The notes under the pieces: generated by a model | Told to the model about the DNA's origin: nothing | The model's input: the letters and a program-made list of their open reading frames with translations, nothing else | Database searches by the model: none | Source of the DNA: an uncultured Gammaproteobacteria bacterium | Lineage (GTDB): Bacteria > Pseudomonadota > Gammaproteobacteria > Pseudomonadales > Azotimanducaceae_A | Length of the DNA: 29,512 nt | Assembly: GCA_913041025.1 (NCBI GenBank) | Contig: CAJWGQ010000011.1 | Coordinates: 1 to 29,512 of the forward strand | Reading direction: 5' to 3' | Program-made: the position numbers and the translations under genes | Part shown: positions 7,861-17,700 of the stretch, in pieces | How the letters are laid out: each line of letters opens with the position of its first letter | How positions within the stretch are numbered: position 1 is the first letter of the stretch

Positions 7861-8534
7861 CACATCGCCTCTTTATATTGAACGTTAGACGAAATTTCAT
7901 ATTCGACTTCTTCCACCTGTTCACTCTTCCAAGCTCTAATTGCCCAAATGAAAAGCCCGATTATAAAGAAGGCGCTTGGCGAAAGAAGAAGCATTCCATT
8001 AGGCTGGTAATACCAACCAAACATTCCAGGATTATCGGCCGTAGGTAAGATCTCGAAACCAAAAAAGGTGCCAGCACCGAGCGGTTCTCTTATGAAAGCA
8101 ACCCCTAGCAAAATCACACTATAGCCTAGAGCATTCCCAAACCCATCGAGCGCAGACAACCAGGGTCCATTCTGCATGGCAAACGCTTCGGCTCTACCCA
8201 TTACGATACAGTTAGTGATAATCAGGCCAACAAAGACTGATAAATCCTTAGAAATATCGTAAGCGATTGCTTGAAGGACCTGGTCTACGACAATCACTAA
8301 GGAGGCAATAATTGTCATTTGCACGATGATTCTGATATTTGTAGGAATCCGATTTCTTATTAAAGATACCGCTAAATTCGACATCGTTGTCACGAACACC
8401 ACGGCCATGCACATCACTAGGGTAGTCGAAAGGCTTACGGTGACCGCAAGCGCGGAACAGATACCCAGAACCTGCAATGCGATTGGATTGTTGTTGAAAA
8501 CAGGATCTAGAAGAACTTCCTTTTGAGTTGCCAT
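7860..8534 (-). CDS. nqrD: Na+-translocating NADH:quinone reductase subunit D
   Basis: This is a 224-residue membrane subunit with about six helices, the inverted-topology partner of NqrE. Conserved cysteines C26 (G-I-C-S-A-L-A) and C109 ([11 protein letters not shown]) are the family's intramembrane iron ligands. The gene starts 11 bases after nqrC and ends in TGATG overlapping nqrE. The hydrophilic C-terminal tail (about the last 20 residues, rich in Glu) is typical of the subunit. Confidence 0.97.
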   Translation of the reverse strand: MATQKEVLLDPVFNNNPIALQVLGICSALAVTVSLSTTLVMCMAVVFVTTMSNLAVSLIRNRIPTNIRIIVQMTIIASLVIVVDQVLQAIAYDISKDLSVFVGLIITNCIVMGRAEAFAMQNGPWLSALDGFGNALGYSVILLGVAFIREPLGAGTFFGFEILPTADNPGMFGWYYQPNGMLLLSPSAFFIIGLFIWAIRAWKSEQVEEVEYEISSNVQYKEAM

Positions 8535-8545
8535 ACTTTCTTCCC

Positions 8546-9358
8546 CTATCTTTGCGCTAGCTCTTGAGAGGCCCGAAGCCGTTCAATGAAGTTTCCAAAA
8601 CCGAGTTCGCCAGTCCAAAAATTAACTAAATTCTCTACCCCTCGAGTCGTAAATGTTGCCCCGGAAAGCGCATCGACTTCATATTGTGCACTTTCAGAAT
8701 TTGAATCAGACCGGGTTTTCACAAGAGCAACCGATGGAATGCCGCCTAAATCATAAAGCCTCACGCCCTTCCAAGACGCTTTCCACTTTGAATTATCTAC
8801 TTCCCCTCCCAACCCAGGAGTCTCCTTATGATTATAAAACCCGATACCTGAAATTGTGGCCAAATCGCTTTCCAGCGCCAAGTATCCATAAAGGGTACCC
8901 CAAAGCCCGTAGCCTCTAACCGGTAATACCAGTTTATCGATCTCCCCTTCTCGCATTTTCATATAAACAATCGATATGTTCTCGCGGCGCTTGATCGTTG
9001 CAATATCTTGTTCACCATCCAACGCTATGGAAATACTTGGATCTTTAGCGGATTTAATAGGATCAAATGCTGTTGGGTCTATTTGGTCAGAAAACTCGCC
9101 CGTATCAAGATCAACCGCGCGTATAATAAATTCAGAGAAAAGCTCCTCAATACCTCTCCCATCTTCTGACGTTTTCGCTCCTTGAGGTAATAATCCGGCC
9201 GCTCTTAAAATATTTTGCTTTTGATCTAGTTCTTTATTGAGAAGCTGGATTGGCTTCAAATAATCCGCCATTCCCGAAACGATGACAGAACACACCAGAC
9301 ACACCGCCAAAGCGATCAAAAAGGTGTTAGCTAATCCATCCTTGTTAAAGCTGGCCAC
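8546..9358 (-). CDS. nqrC: Na+-translocating NADH:quinone reductase subunit C
   Basis: This encodes a 270-residue subunit with an N-terminal membrane anchor (about residues 10-30) and a periplasmic FMN-binding domain. The flavinylation motif D-x-x-S-G-A-T is at 229-235, so T235 should carry FMN through a phosphoester bond made by ApbE. The frame stays open upstream to 9427, but that part overlaps nqrB in another frame and is not NqrC-like. The GTG at 9358 is chosen because GGAGGA lies 6 bases upstream and the protein then starts M-A-S-F-N-K. It overlaps the end of nqrB by 14 bases. Confidence 0.95.
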   Translation of the reverse strand: MASFNKDGLANTFLIALAVCLVCSVIVSGMADYLKPIQLLNKELDQKQNILRAAGLLPQGAKTSEDGRGIEELFSEFIIRAVDLDTGEFSDQIDPTAFDPIKSAKDPSISIALDGEQDIATIKRRENISIVYMKMREGEIDKLVLPVRGYGLWGTLYGYLALESDLATISGIGFYNHKETPGLGGEVDNSKWKASWKGVRLYDLGGIPSVALVKTRSDSNSESAQYEVDALSGATFTTRGVENLVNFWTGELGFGNFIERLRASQELAQR

Positions 9359-10535
9359 GAGCCGTCCTCCGCTTGATATTGGACTGCATGACGAAATGGT
9401 CGATGAGCGGCGCAAACAAATTACCAAACAGGATTGCCAACATCATCCCTTCCGGAAAAGCTGGATTAACAACTCGAATCAATACGCACATAAACCCAAT
9501 CAGAAATCCGTAGATCCATCGACCTGTATTGGTATGAGAAGCCGACACTGGGTCCGTCGCCATAAACACGGTCCCAAAAGCGAACCCTCCAAGTATCAAG
9601 TGCCAATCTGCAGTCATTGAAAACATTGGATTTGTCGACGGAATTAAATTGAATAAGGAGGCGGTAGCAACCAGTCCCGCCACGGACCCCAACATTATTC
9701 GGTAAGAGGCGATTCTCGTTAAGCAGAGGATCAGGCCAGCAATAAGAATTGCGAGGAACGAGGTTTCAGCAAAGGACCCTGGCATGTATCCAAGAAACGC
9801 ATCGATCTGCTGCACTCCATAATCCAAACCTAAAGCGGCATTACCTAGAGGAGTCGCTTGTGTAACACCATCGACAGCAACCCAAACGGCGTCCCCAGAC
9901 ATATCTGCCGGATAAGCGAAATAAAGAAAAGCCCTACCCGTCAAGGCCGGATTTAGGAAGTTTTTACCGGTGCCGCCAAATACTTCTTTACCCAACACCA
10001 CGCCGAAAATAATTCCGATAATCGCCCAATGAAGTGGAATGTCAGGTGGCAAGGTCAGGGTATAAAGGATCGAGGTTACAAAAAATCCTTCGTTTACTTC
10101 GTGACCTCGTTTTGAAGCAAAAACTACCTCAAACAAAATACCGGCTGCGAACACAACGGCGTAGAGAGGTAACAAATAGCCTATTCCGTGTACGACACAA
10201 TCCCAAAAACTGTTGGGATCGTAACTCACCAAAAGATTCAAATAGAGACCTCGCCAGTTCGATACTGAATCAAGACCAGAGGCCTCCATCGCAAGGTTGG
10301 CGTGGTAACCAACAAAATAGGAACCCACAAGCCCTACGGCCAGCGCTAACAGCCAGACCGTCATCATGATTCGTTTCAGGTCCAGACCATCTCTAACGTG
10401 AGAAGGTCCTCCGGTGACTCTTCCGGGCGTATAAAGCGCCGTATCAATCGCCTCATAAACGGGAAATAGATACGACAACTTGCCGTCTTTTGAAAAATGC
10501 GGCTCTATATCATCAAGGAACGATCGTAATCCCAT
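9345..10535 (-). CDS. nqrB: Na+-translocating NADH:quinone reductase subunit B
   Basis: This is the 396-residue core membrane subunit with about ten helices, holding riboflavin and a covalent FMN and forming much of the Na+ and quinone pathway. The flavinylation motif D-G-V-T-Q-A-T is at 222-228, making T228 the expected FMN site. The N terminus M-G-L-R-S-F-L-D-D-I-E matches the family start. The gene begins 5 bases after nqrA and overlaps nqrC by 14 bases. Confidence 0.98.
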   Translation of the reverse strand: MGLRSFLDDIEPHFSKDGKLSYLFPVYEAIDTALYTPGRVTGGPSHVRDGLDLKRIMMTVWLLALAVGLVGSYFVGYHANLAMEASGLDSVSNWRGLYLNLLVSYDPNSFWDCVVHGIGYLLPLYAVVFAAGILFEVVFASKRGHEVNEGFFVTSILYTLTLPPDIPLHWAIIGIIFGVVLGKEVFGGTGKNFLNPALTGRAFLYFAYPADMSGDAVWVAVDGVTQATPLGNAALGLDYGVQQIDAFLGYMPGSFAETSFLAILIAGLILCLTRIASYRIMLGSVAGLVATASLFNLIPSTNPMFSMTADWHLILGGFAFGTVFMATDPVSASHTNTGRWIYGFLIGFMCVLIRVVNPAFPEGMMLAILFGNLFAPLIDHFVMQSNIKRRTARGQL

Positions 10536-10540
10536 AACCT

Positions 10541-11890
10541 TTAGCCTTCTCTCTCAATCTGCGTAAGCATGTCGCGTAAGACGGGACCATACTCATATTT
10601 ACCCGGGCAACTATAGGTACATAAGGCAATGTCCTCTTCATCGAGCTCTAAACACCCCAGATTAATTGCGCTTTCGATATCACCGACCAACAGACTACGC
10701 AATAACTGGGTAGCCAAGATATCCATCGGAATGAGAGTGTCATAGGTGCCAATTGGTACCATCGCTCTGGGGCTTCCATTTGTACTTGTTGTAAATTCGA
10801 CTGTCTTCTCACCTAGCCATTTGGATAGAAAGACAGGGAATACAGAATGCTTCTTTGTTCCAACAGATAAATAACCGAAAAGGTCGCGAGATCTGCTTTG
10901 ACCGAGAGCGGCCACCTGCTGATGATATCGACCAAGGTAGTCCACGGGACTATCGGCTCCTCGACCCGATAACACAGAACCCGAAATCACTCTTTGTTCA
11001 CCTTCTTTTAATTCACCTGCTACTAACTCAGTTAAATTAGCACCAAGACTTGTTCGCAAGAGCCTAGGATTCGAGACACCTGGTCCCGCCAGAGAAACAA
11101 CACGTTCGGTCAAAATCTTACCCGTCAAAAACAGATGACCAAACGCAATCACCTCTTGAAAATCAAGGTACCAGACGGTTTTATTAGGACCTACAGGGTC
11201 TAAATGGTGAATGTGGGTACCGGCCAAACCAGCTGGGTGAGGCCCGGAAAAAACCTGCCCTTTCAGCCCTTCACACTCTGCAAAGCTGACTTCAGAACCT
11301 TCGCCCGAACAAATGTAGACATTACCCTCAGTAAGACGGGTCAAAACAAGCAGTCCAGCCTCAAACTCTTGTTGAGCTTCCCTGAGTACAATAGTTGGAT
11401 CCAGACCTAGTGGGTCAGTATTCATTACTGTGACAAAAATGGAATTAGGTGATGCGTCTATTGCTGGTACTCTCGAAAAAGGGCGTGTGCGAAAAGCGAC
11501 CCACTGCCCGCTCTTTATCAACTGTTCACGAACTGCAGCGCCTTCTAGTTGGTCTAACTGATTAACATCATGGACCTGAAATTCTTCTTCCGATCCTTCC
11601 GTCACATCGATCGTAACGGATAACAAGGATCTTTTATCGCCCCGATTTATACCGGAAATCACTCCTGCACTGGGCGCGGTGAACACTACTCCCTCGTTCT
11701 TTTTATCGGAAAAAAGCACTTGGCCAGAATTTACTTTATCACCGACTTGAACGTGCATCGTGGGCTTCATACCAGGGAAATCAGAGCCAATCACTCCTAC
11801 GCTGCGAGAAGCCCTGGCGAGCTCGATCTTCTGTTCTGGTTTGCCATCTATTGGCAAGTCTAAGCCTTTGTTTATCTTGATCACAGACAA
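10541..11890 (-). CDS. nqrA: Na+-translocating NADH:quinone reductase subunit A
   Basis: This is the 449-residue cytoplasmic subunit linked to ubiquinone binding, and the first gene of the nqrABCDEF operon. The family N terminus (K-I-N-K-G-L-D-L-P-I) is present. The start is TTG at 11890, supported by AGGAAG 6 bases upstream; a GTG two codons downstream has poorer spacing. About 266 bases separate it from lpxC, room for the operon promoter. No confident -35/-10 pair, terminator hairpin or regulator site was recognised in that gap. Confidence 0.97.
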   Translation of the reverse strand: MSVIKINKGLDLPIDGKPEQKIELARASRSVGVIGSDFPGMKPTMHVQVGDKVNSGQVLFSDKKNEGVVFTAPSAGVISGINRGDKRSLLSVTIDVTEGSEEEFQVHDVNQLDQLEGAAVREQLIKSGQWVAFRTRPFSRVPAIDASPNSIFVTVMNTDPLGLDPTIVLREAQQEFEAGLLVLTRLTEGNVYICSGEGSEVSFAECEGLKGQVFSGPHPAGLAGTHIHHLDPVGPNKTVWYLDFQEVIAFGHLFLTGKILTERVVSLAGPGVSNPRLLRTSLGANLTELVAGELKEGEQRVISGSVLSGRGADSPVDYLGRYHQQVAALGQSRSRDLFGYLSVGTKKHSVFPVFLSKWLGEKTVEFTTSTNGSPRAMVPIGTYDTLIPMDILATQLLRSLLVGDIESAINLGCLELDEEDIALCTYSCPGKYEYGPVLRDMLTQIEREG

Positions 11891-12156
11891 CTTAAACTTC
11901 CTGACTTTTCATGTGAGGCCAAAAATAATTAGACGGAGAATGATCTGCTTCCCGAACAGAATTCCCACTACGACAAGCCCCTGAATTAATAAATTTATCC
12001 TGGTTCATTGTCTAAAACGACCTGAGAAGATCAAAAACTATTAACACCTATGCGCTTCAAATACTCCGGCGACGCAATTATAGAGACCTACGGGTTCGAA
12101 TTCCATTAAACCGAGCAAAGATTTACTCGATAATTCAACAAAATGTGTTTTTCCAA

Positions 12157-13095
12157 TTAAGAAAGGGACAGACAATCGGGCTGTATCATCGGCTCCATCC
12201 GTGCCGGCCCTTTAGAAAGGTCAAATGTGACAAGCTCCCAAGCCTCTTCCACCCTCAAGAGCGCTCTCGCTAACTTATTATTTAGCGCATGGCCCGATTT
12301 ATATCCTTCAAATTCACCAAGAATTGGCTTCCCTAACAAATATAAATCACCCATCACATCCAGGAGTTTGTGTTTGACAAACTCATCTTTGTAACGAAGA
12401 CCATCTTCGTTCATTATTTCGTTGTCGTTGATGCCAACCGCATTATCTAGGCTAGAGCCCAGACACTTATTGATGGCCTGAGCCTGATTGAGCTCGCTTT
12501 CTAGTCCGAATGAACGAGCTTTGCTAACTTCTTCGACATATGAGACGGAGGAAAAATCTATACTCGCTATTTTAGGGTATTGATTATACACAGGATGATC
12601 TGCAGCGAATGTATAGGTTGCTTTGAACCCATTAAATGGTCTTAAGATCGCCTCAGCATCTCCTTGGGTCACTTTAAGTTCTCTTTTTATCATCAGGAAA
12701 TGCCTAGGAGCATCTTGCTCGATGATTCCCACCGAATTAATGAGATCGACAAATGGAGCAGCGCTTCCATCCATTATTGGAACTTCTTCTCCAGTTAACT
12801 CAACGTACAAGTTATCAATCCCAATGCCCCACAGCGCCGACATCAAATGCTCGACTGTCGCCACTTGTGCCCCATTTTGAGAAACACTAGTTGACAACGT
12901 GGTGTCTGAAACATTCTCCGCGTAAGCCTTTACTTCTTGATTGTCTAAATCAGAGCGAATGAAGATAATCCCAGTATTTTCTGGGGCAGGACGCAGCGAC
13001 ATACCCACTTTGAGACCAGAATGCACTCCTATCCCAATAGCGTGCACTGCTTCCTGTATTGTTCTTTGCTTGAGACTTATCTTTTTACCGGACAT
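12157..13095 (-). CDS. lpxC: UDP-3-O-acyl-N-acetylglucosamine deacetylase
   Basis: This 312-residue zinc amidase catalyses the committed step of lipid A synthesis. The zinc ligands are H83 (V-E-H-L-M-S-A-L), H242 and D246 (K-H-K-L-L-D-V-M-G-D). The N terminus R-T-I-Q-E-x-V and the length (about 305 in Escherichia coli) fit the family. In many gammaproteobacteria lpxC follows ftsZ at the end of the dcw cluster; here it stands alone, between nqrA downstream and the divergent dusA upstream. The promoter region holds an unusual AAAATG repeat array. Confidence 0.98.
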   Translation of the reverse strand: MSGKKISLKQRTIQEAVHAIGIGVHSGLKVGMSLRPAPENTGIIFIRSDLDNQEVKAYAENVSDTTLSTSVSQNGAQVATVEHLMSALWGIGIDNLYVELTGEEVPIMDGSAAPFVDLINSVGIIEQDAPRHFLMIKRELKVTQGDAEAILRPFNGFKATYTFAADHPVYNQYPKIASIDFSSVSYVEEVSKARSFGLESELNQAQAINKCLGSSLDNAVGINDNEIMNEDGLRYKDEFVKHKLLDVMGDLYLLGKPILGEFEGYKSGHALNNKLARALLRVEEAWELVTFDLSKGPARMEPMIQPDCLSLS

Positions 13096-13158
13096 GAAAC
13101 TACTGCCAAATGGCTAGACTCCTGCGATACGCGCTGCGATCATACGCTCAATGTATAT

Positions 13159-13212
13159 GAAAATGAACACAAAATGGAGAAATTAATGGCGCAAAATGAA
13201 ACAAAATGTTTC
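13159..13212. repeat. Phased tandem array of AAAATG motifs in the lpxC/dusA divergent promoter
   Basis: AAAATG occurs at 13160, 13171, 13193 and 13203, with a degenerate copy TTAATG at 13183. The five units are thus spaced 12, 11, 10 and 10-12 bases apart, close to one DNA turn. The last unit lies inside the inverted repeat GAAAC-N5-GTTTC (13198-13212). The array sits between the lpxC and dusA starts, so it may be a bent-DNA or cooperative regulator site. No known regulator was recognised. Confidence 0.5.
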
Positions 13213-13270
13213 CAAAATATTACAGGTTCCCCGGTAATTTGGTCGATATAGTCGCATTCAACTATATTAA

Positions 13271-14260
13271 ATGACTAAAAACCACGCTCAATTAATAGAG
13301 AACAAAATCCTAGCGGTTGCTCCAATGATGGCTTGGACTGATCGACATTGCCGCTTTTTCCATCGGCTATTTTCCCAAAAGATTTTGCTTTTTACGGAGA
13401 TGATAAGCACTTCGGCGTTAAGGTTTGGTGAACAATACCAATTACTCGACTTTTCTAAAGAAGAGCATCCTGTTGCCGTACAGTTTGGTGGAAGCGAACC
13501 TGAGGATCTAGCTCGATGCACTGAACTCGCACAAACGGTAGGATTTGATGAGGTTAATCTCAATATCGGCTGCCCATCTCCAAGGGTACAGCGAGGAGCT
13601 TTTGGGGCGTGCTTGATGAAAGAACCTGAGCTCGTAGCGAAGTGCGTTAAAGCCATGATTTCCACGACCGATTTACCTGTAACCGTAAAGTGCCGACTAG
13701 GCCTGGGATCTGATGAGTCAACGGTATTCCTGAACAATTTCGTAGAACACGTTGCCAAAGCAGGTTGTAAACGTATTTACGTTCACGCAAGGATCGCCAT
13801 TTTGGAAGGACTTTCGGCCGCCCAGAACCGATCGATTCCTCCCTTACAGCCAGAGAAAGTTAGGGTTCTAAAGGAGACCTTTCCTGAATTAGAGATTGTA
13901 TTTAATGGTGGTCTTTCCGACGAGGAAGAAATGCTTCCAATCCTCACTTGGGCGGATGGCGTGATGATCGGCAGGGCCGCCTATCAAAATCCTGAATTAC
14001 TCTTTAACATCTCCCACCCTGGCAAAACCATCAGCACAACCGAGAGGATTAGCGTGTTTAGACAATATCTGGACTACATGGTTATTCAAATGGAGCAAGG
14101 CGAAAAGTTGAACAGACTTACCCGGCCGTTGTTAAATTGTTTCTCTGGAATGCCAGGAGCCAGAAAATATCGACAAATTCTTTCTGATAACACTCGACTC
14201 AAATCAAATAACACCTCTATTCTAAACGAAGCGATCGAACAATTAGGATTTGCTCTCTGA
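13271..14260 (+). CDS. dusA: tRNA-dihydrouridine synthase A
   Basis: This 329-residue FMN-dependent enzyme reduces U20/U20a in the tRNA D-loop. The TIM-barrel N terminus carries VAPMMAWTDRHCR (residues 16-28), then N-x-G-C-P-S-P-R-V-Q around 98-107 with the presumed catalytic Cys (C101). YVHAR and NGG phosphate/FMN-binding segments and a C-terminal helical tRNA-binding domain follow. The R-H-C-R-x-F-H-R pattern is typical of DusA rather than DusB or DusC. ATG 13271 lacks an obvious Shine-Dalgarno. Its TGA overlaps the next gene's start (TGATG). Confidence 0.96.
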   Translation: MTKNHAQLIENKILAVAPMMAWTDRHCRFFHRLFSQKILLFTEMISTSALRFGEQYQLLDFSKEEHPVAVQFGGSEPEDLARCTELAQTVGFDEVNLNIGCPSPRVQRGAFGACLMKEPELVAKCVKAMISTTDLPVTVKCRLGLGSDESTVFLNNFVEHVAKAGCKRIYVHARIAILEGLSAAQNRSIPPLQPEKVRVLKETFPELEIVFNGGLSDEEEMLPILTWADGVMIGRAAYQNPELLFNISHPGKTISTTERISVFRQYLDYMVIQMEQGEKLNRLTRPLLNCFSGMPGARKYRQILSDNTRLKSNNTSILNEAIEQLGFAL

Positions 14261-14703
14261 TGTTTACAAGAATGAAGAATTGGCTACTACCTAAGAAGGA
14301 ATCCGATCATTCTCATGAGGTTGAGCCGATCGTCGCCTCGTTGACTTTGATGTTAGAAGTCGCGTGGGCGGACCAAGACATTAGCAATGACGAAAAACAG
14401 ATAATCCTCGTGGCTCTTAAAGAAACTTTCGAGCAAACCACGGACGAAGCAGAAGACTTATTCGAAAAGGCGGTCTCACTCCACAAAGACAGCGTCGGAT
14501 CCTATCAATACACAAAACTGGTTAACGAGCAATTCAGTTATGAAGACAAAAAAGAGATTATTTTTATACTCTGGCAAATAGCGCACTCTGATCAGCAAAT
14601 CGACCAGTGGGAAGAATATACGATCCGGAAACTCGCAGATCTTCTTCATGTTGATCACTCAGATTTCATTGACGGCAAACTGAGAACCAAGCAGAAAAAT
14701 TAA
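14260..14703 (+). CDS. TerB-family (tellurite-resistance-like) small protein
   Basis: This 147-residue acidic helical protein fits the TerB-like domain (COG4103 type). It has the two diagnostic acidic turns, W-A-D-Q-D-I-S-N-D-E-K near residue 35 and A-H-S-D-Q-Q-I-D-Q-W-E-E near residue 107, which bind metal in TerB homologs. There is no signal peptide, so it is probably cytoplasmic. Its ATG overlaps the dusA TGA as TGATG, which suggests translational coupling with the tRNA-modifying gene. No other ter genes are in the window, so a role in tellurite resistance is not implied. The function is unknown. Confidence 0.85.
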   Translation: MFTRMKNWLLPKKESDHSHEVEPIVASLTLMLEVAWADQDISNDEKQIILVALKETFEQTTDEAEDLFEKAVSLHKDSVGSYQYTKLVNEQFSYEDKKEIIFILWQIAHSDQQIDQWEEYTIRKLADLLHVDHSDFIDGKLRTKQKN

Positions 14704-14708
14704 TCAGG

Positions 14709-17700
14709 TTAGATTATCCCCACTCTTTGTTCTTCGTCTCTAATCGCCGCATCCACTCGCTTTAAAGAAACACGGTCTCGGGCCAAATTCAAAGGATGAT
14801 TGTTTACTTTTTTCTTAGCCAACGCGGGTGCAAATATCGAGAGTTTGTACTCTTCTAAAAAAAATCGAAGAGGCTCGAAATTCTCCGCAGAATAGAGTTC
14901 AGACTTCTTAATCTCTTCCAGCCTTTCTTCAAGCACTACAAGGCCATCCATCAGGCCTCTGTCTTTCAGGACCCGTCCTGGCAAACTACCGACACGATAT
15001 TTAATTCCTTCCAGATATCTCGGCAACAAATGGACAAAAGAGCTAGGTGTGCTCAATAAGAAATCACTAGGAACTAACTGACCAGCCCAACTGCTAATGT
15101 GATCACGAGCAGGTTTATAAGATACCGATTCTAAATCTTTAAGTGATCGATACACGTCAAACCTCAATTTTATCACGTCTGCAAACAAATCAAGTGTGTG
15201 AAAGAATGCCGGAGCTAACTTTGATCTATTGTTCTCAAACAACGATTCAAAAGACTCTGCTGTTTTAGGTAGTTCACCGTCAGCAAAAAAACAGTTCCAT
15301 ATCGAGGAGAGAATAATTTGCTCTTCAAAGGTCTCGCGATCTCCCAAAGAAGAAAATAACAGGCTCAACTCATTCAGCTTTTTTACTTCATTAACAAAGA
15401 ATCTCCGTTGTTTGCCCATTTTAAGAAAAACCAAACGGGAATAACCCTTGCGATTTGCAAGGTCGCGCTCTTGTGGCGTTGAAAAAGCTTTTAGACAAAC
15501 AGTATCTGAATGATCCTCTAACCCTGGAAACACCAGAACCTTTCGGTCATCTATGCTTATAGTCTTCTTGACCACGATTTCTTGGACTGGAAAATCAATC
15601 AGATCAGGCTCCAGGATCATATTTTCTTGCGTAATATCTTTCGCCAGCGCTTCTCCTATATAACGCTCTTTTAGCGCTTTAAAATCTCTACCTTGCGCAA
15701 TCTTCTTGCCTGAGTCGTCCACAAGTCTGAAGTTGGGTCTAAAGTGCTCTGGGACTTGCTCTATTTTCCAATCGTCAGAATCTATCTTGAGGCCCCTAAA
15801 TTCCCTAATTTGACTCGCGAGCTTTGACAAAAACCGTCCTCTACGATATTCATCTAGTTTGAGTAATTGACCACTCAACTCCAACACTAGCTCCGATATC
15901 GGCATCAACGACTTTCTCAGTCCTTTAGGCAGCGATCTAATCCAACTATCGATGACAGATTCCAACATACCAGGGACGAGCCACTCGAAGGGCTCCCGAC
16001 CAACGACCTGTAAAACACTTATCGGAATCTCAATCGTAACGCCGTCATCTAAACTTCCAGGCGCAAAGGAATAGCTCACCTTTAAAGCAAAACCCTCGAT
16101 TTCAATATGACCTGGAAAGTCTTCCTGCACAAAGTCGTCTGCAACGCTTAACAAATTTTCCTTAGAAAAATATAAGGCGTCCGTTTCTGTTCGTTTTGCT
16201 TTTCTTAGCCAATTTTGAAAATCGGTAAATCCCATTATTTGCGAAGGAATTCTCGATTCGTAAAAATCTTGAAGAACCTTGTCTTCAACCAAGATGCCAG
16301 CTCTACGATGCTTGTCTTCGAGATCCTTTATTAATCTCATTTGAGCCAGGTTGTGTTGAAGAAAAGCAGGTATCTTGGGCAGCATACCCTTAATCAAGCC
16401 CTCTGAAATAAATAACCCTCTACAAATATCTGGCGCAATCAACGCATAGGAGACAGGTCGTTTTTCTACTATTCTCAGGCCGTATAAAGTTACTGTTCGA
16501 TAAGCTATTACTTCTCCTCGCCTTGCACTCCAAGTAGGTTCGCTATCAGAAAATTTAACCAAATGCTTAGCTTTCTTTTCAACAGACTTGGGATCTATTT
16601 GTGCGACTGTTCTAGCATAGACACGAGTTGTCTCAGTAATTTCAGAAGCAACAATCCAATTCAACTTCTTCTTGGATACCGAAGAGCCCGGAAAGACGCG
16701 CAGCTTCAGATTGCGAGCACCAATGTACTCTCCTTTGAGCTCATGCCTCGCAACCAAGCTCAGACAACCGACCAAAATATTTTCATGAAACAACTCGTAA
16801 TTCGCGGGTTCTCCATTGAGCTTGTAGCCTAACTCTTTTGTGCTGATTAGTTTGAGTTGTCGGTAAACCTCTCTCCATTCTTGAACTCTTGAGTAACTAA
16901 TATATTGCTTGGCAAGGAGTTTTCGCCATTGATTCTTTGACAGCGACGATCGTTGTTCTTCCAACCAAAACCAAAGTTTAAGAAAGCTCAGAAAATCAGA
17001 ACGATCGTCCAGGAACTGCTTGTGTTTCTCATCTGCCGCCGCGAGTTTATCTACCGGCTTTTCTCTTGGATCAGAAACAGAAAGAGCAGCGACAACAATC
17101 AACGTCTCGCTCAAACCTCCAAAACTTCCAGCCTCCACAATCATTCTAGACAAACGAGGATCTAATGGGATTTGCGCCATTAGACGACCAACCTTGGTTA
17201 TCTTACCTGCACGAACGGCCCCTAGTTCATCCAAAAGTCGATAGGCATCCCGAATTGCGCTCTCTTCGGGAGGGTCCACAAATGGGAAAGACTCTATCTG
17301 GCCCAACCTGAGGCCCTCCATTCGCAGGAGCACTGATGCTAAATTGACTCTCTGAACTTCTGGGTCAGCAAACTCCGGCCTCGCCAAGAAGTCAGCTTCA
17401 TCGTACAAACGATAGCAAGTACCAGGGGCTATTCTGCCGCAGCGACCTTTTCTTTGATCCGCGCTTGCCTTTGAAATTGGTTCTATTGGCAATCTTTCAA
17501 GCTTTGTACGATAGCTGTAACGGTTTATGCGAGCGAGCCCAGGATCCACCACATACCCTATGTTCGGAACAGTTACTGAAGTCTCAGCAACATTGGTTGC
17601 CAATATAACTCGTCGAAGGGAGCTCTTATTTGTAAATATTTTCTCCTGATCTGAGACTCTAAGACGAGAATAGAGAGGTAATACCTCTATTTGTTTTTGA

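Noticed and set aside
9359..9427. N-terminal extension of NqrC to 9427
   Set aside because: It lies within nqrB coding sequence, is not NqrC-like, and the GTG at 9358 has a good GGAGGA site.
12060..12110. GGGTTCGAATTCC sequence resembling a tRNA T-arm
   Set aside because: The flanking bases do not form the T-stem and there is no acceptor or anticodon arm.
13174..13251. Short frame ATG-GAG-AAA... of 25 codons before dusA as a leader peptide
   Set aside because: No ribosome site or attenuator structure is seen, and it coincides with the AAAATG array.
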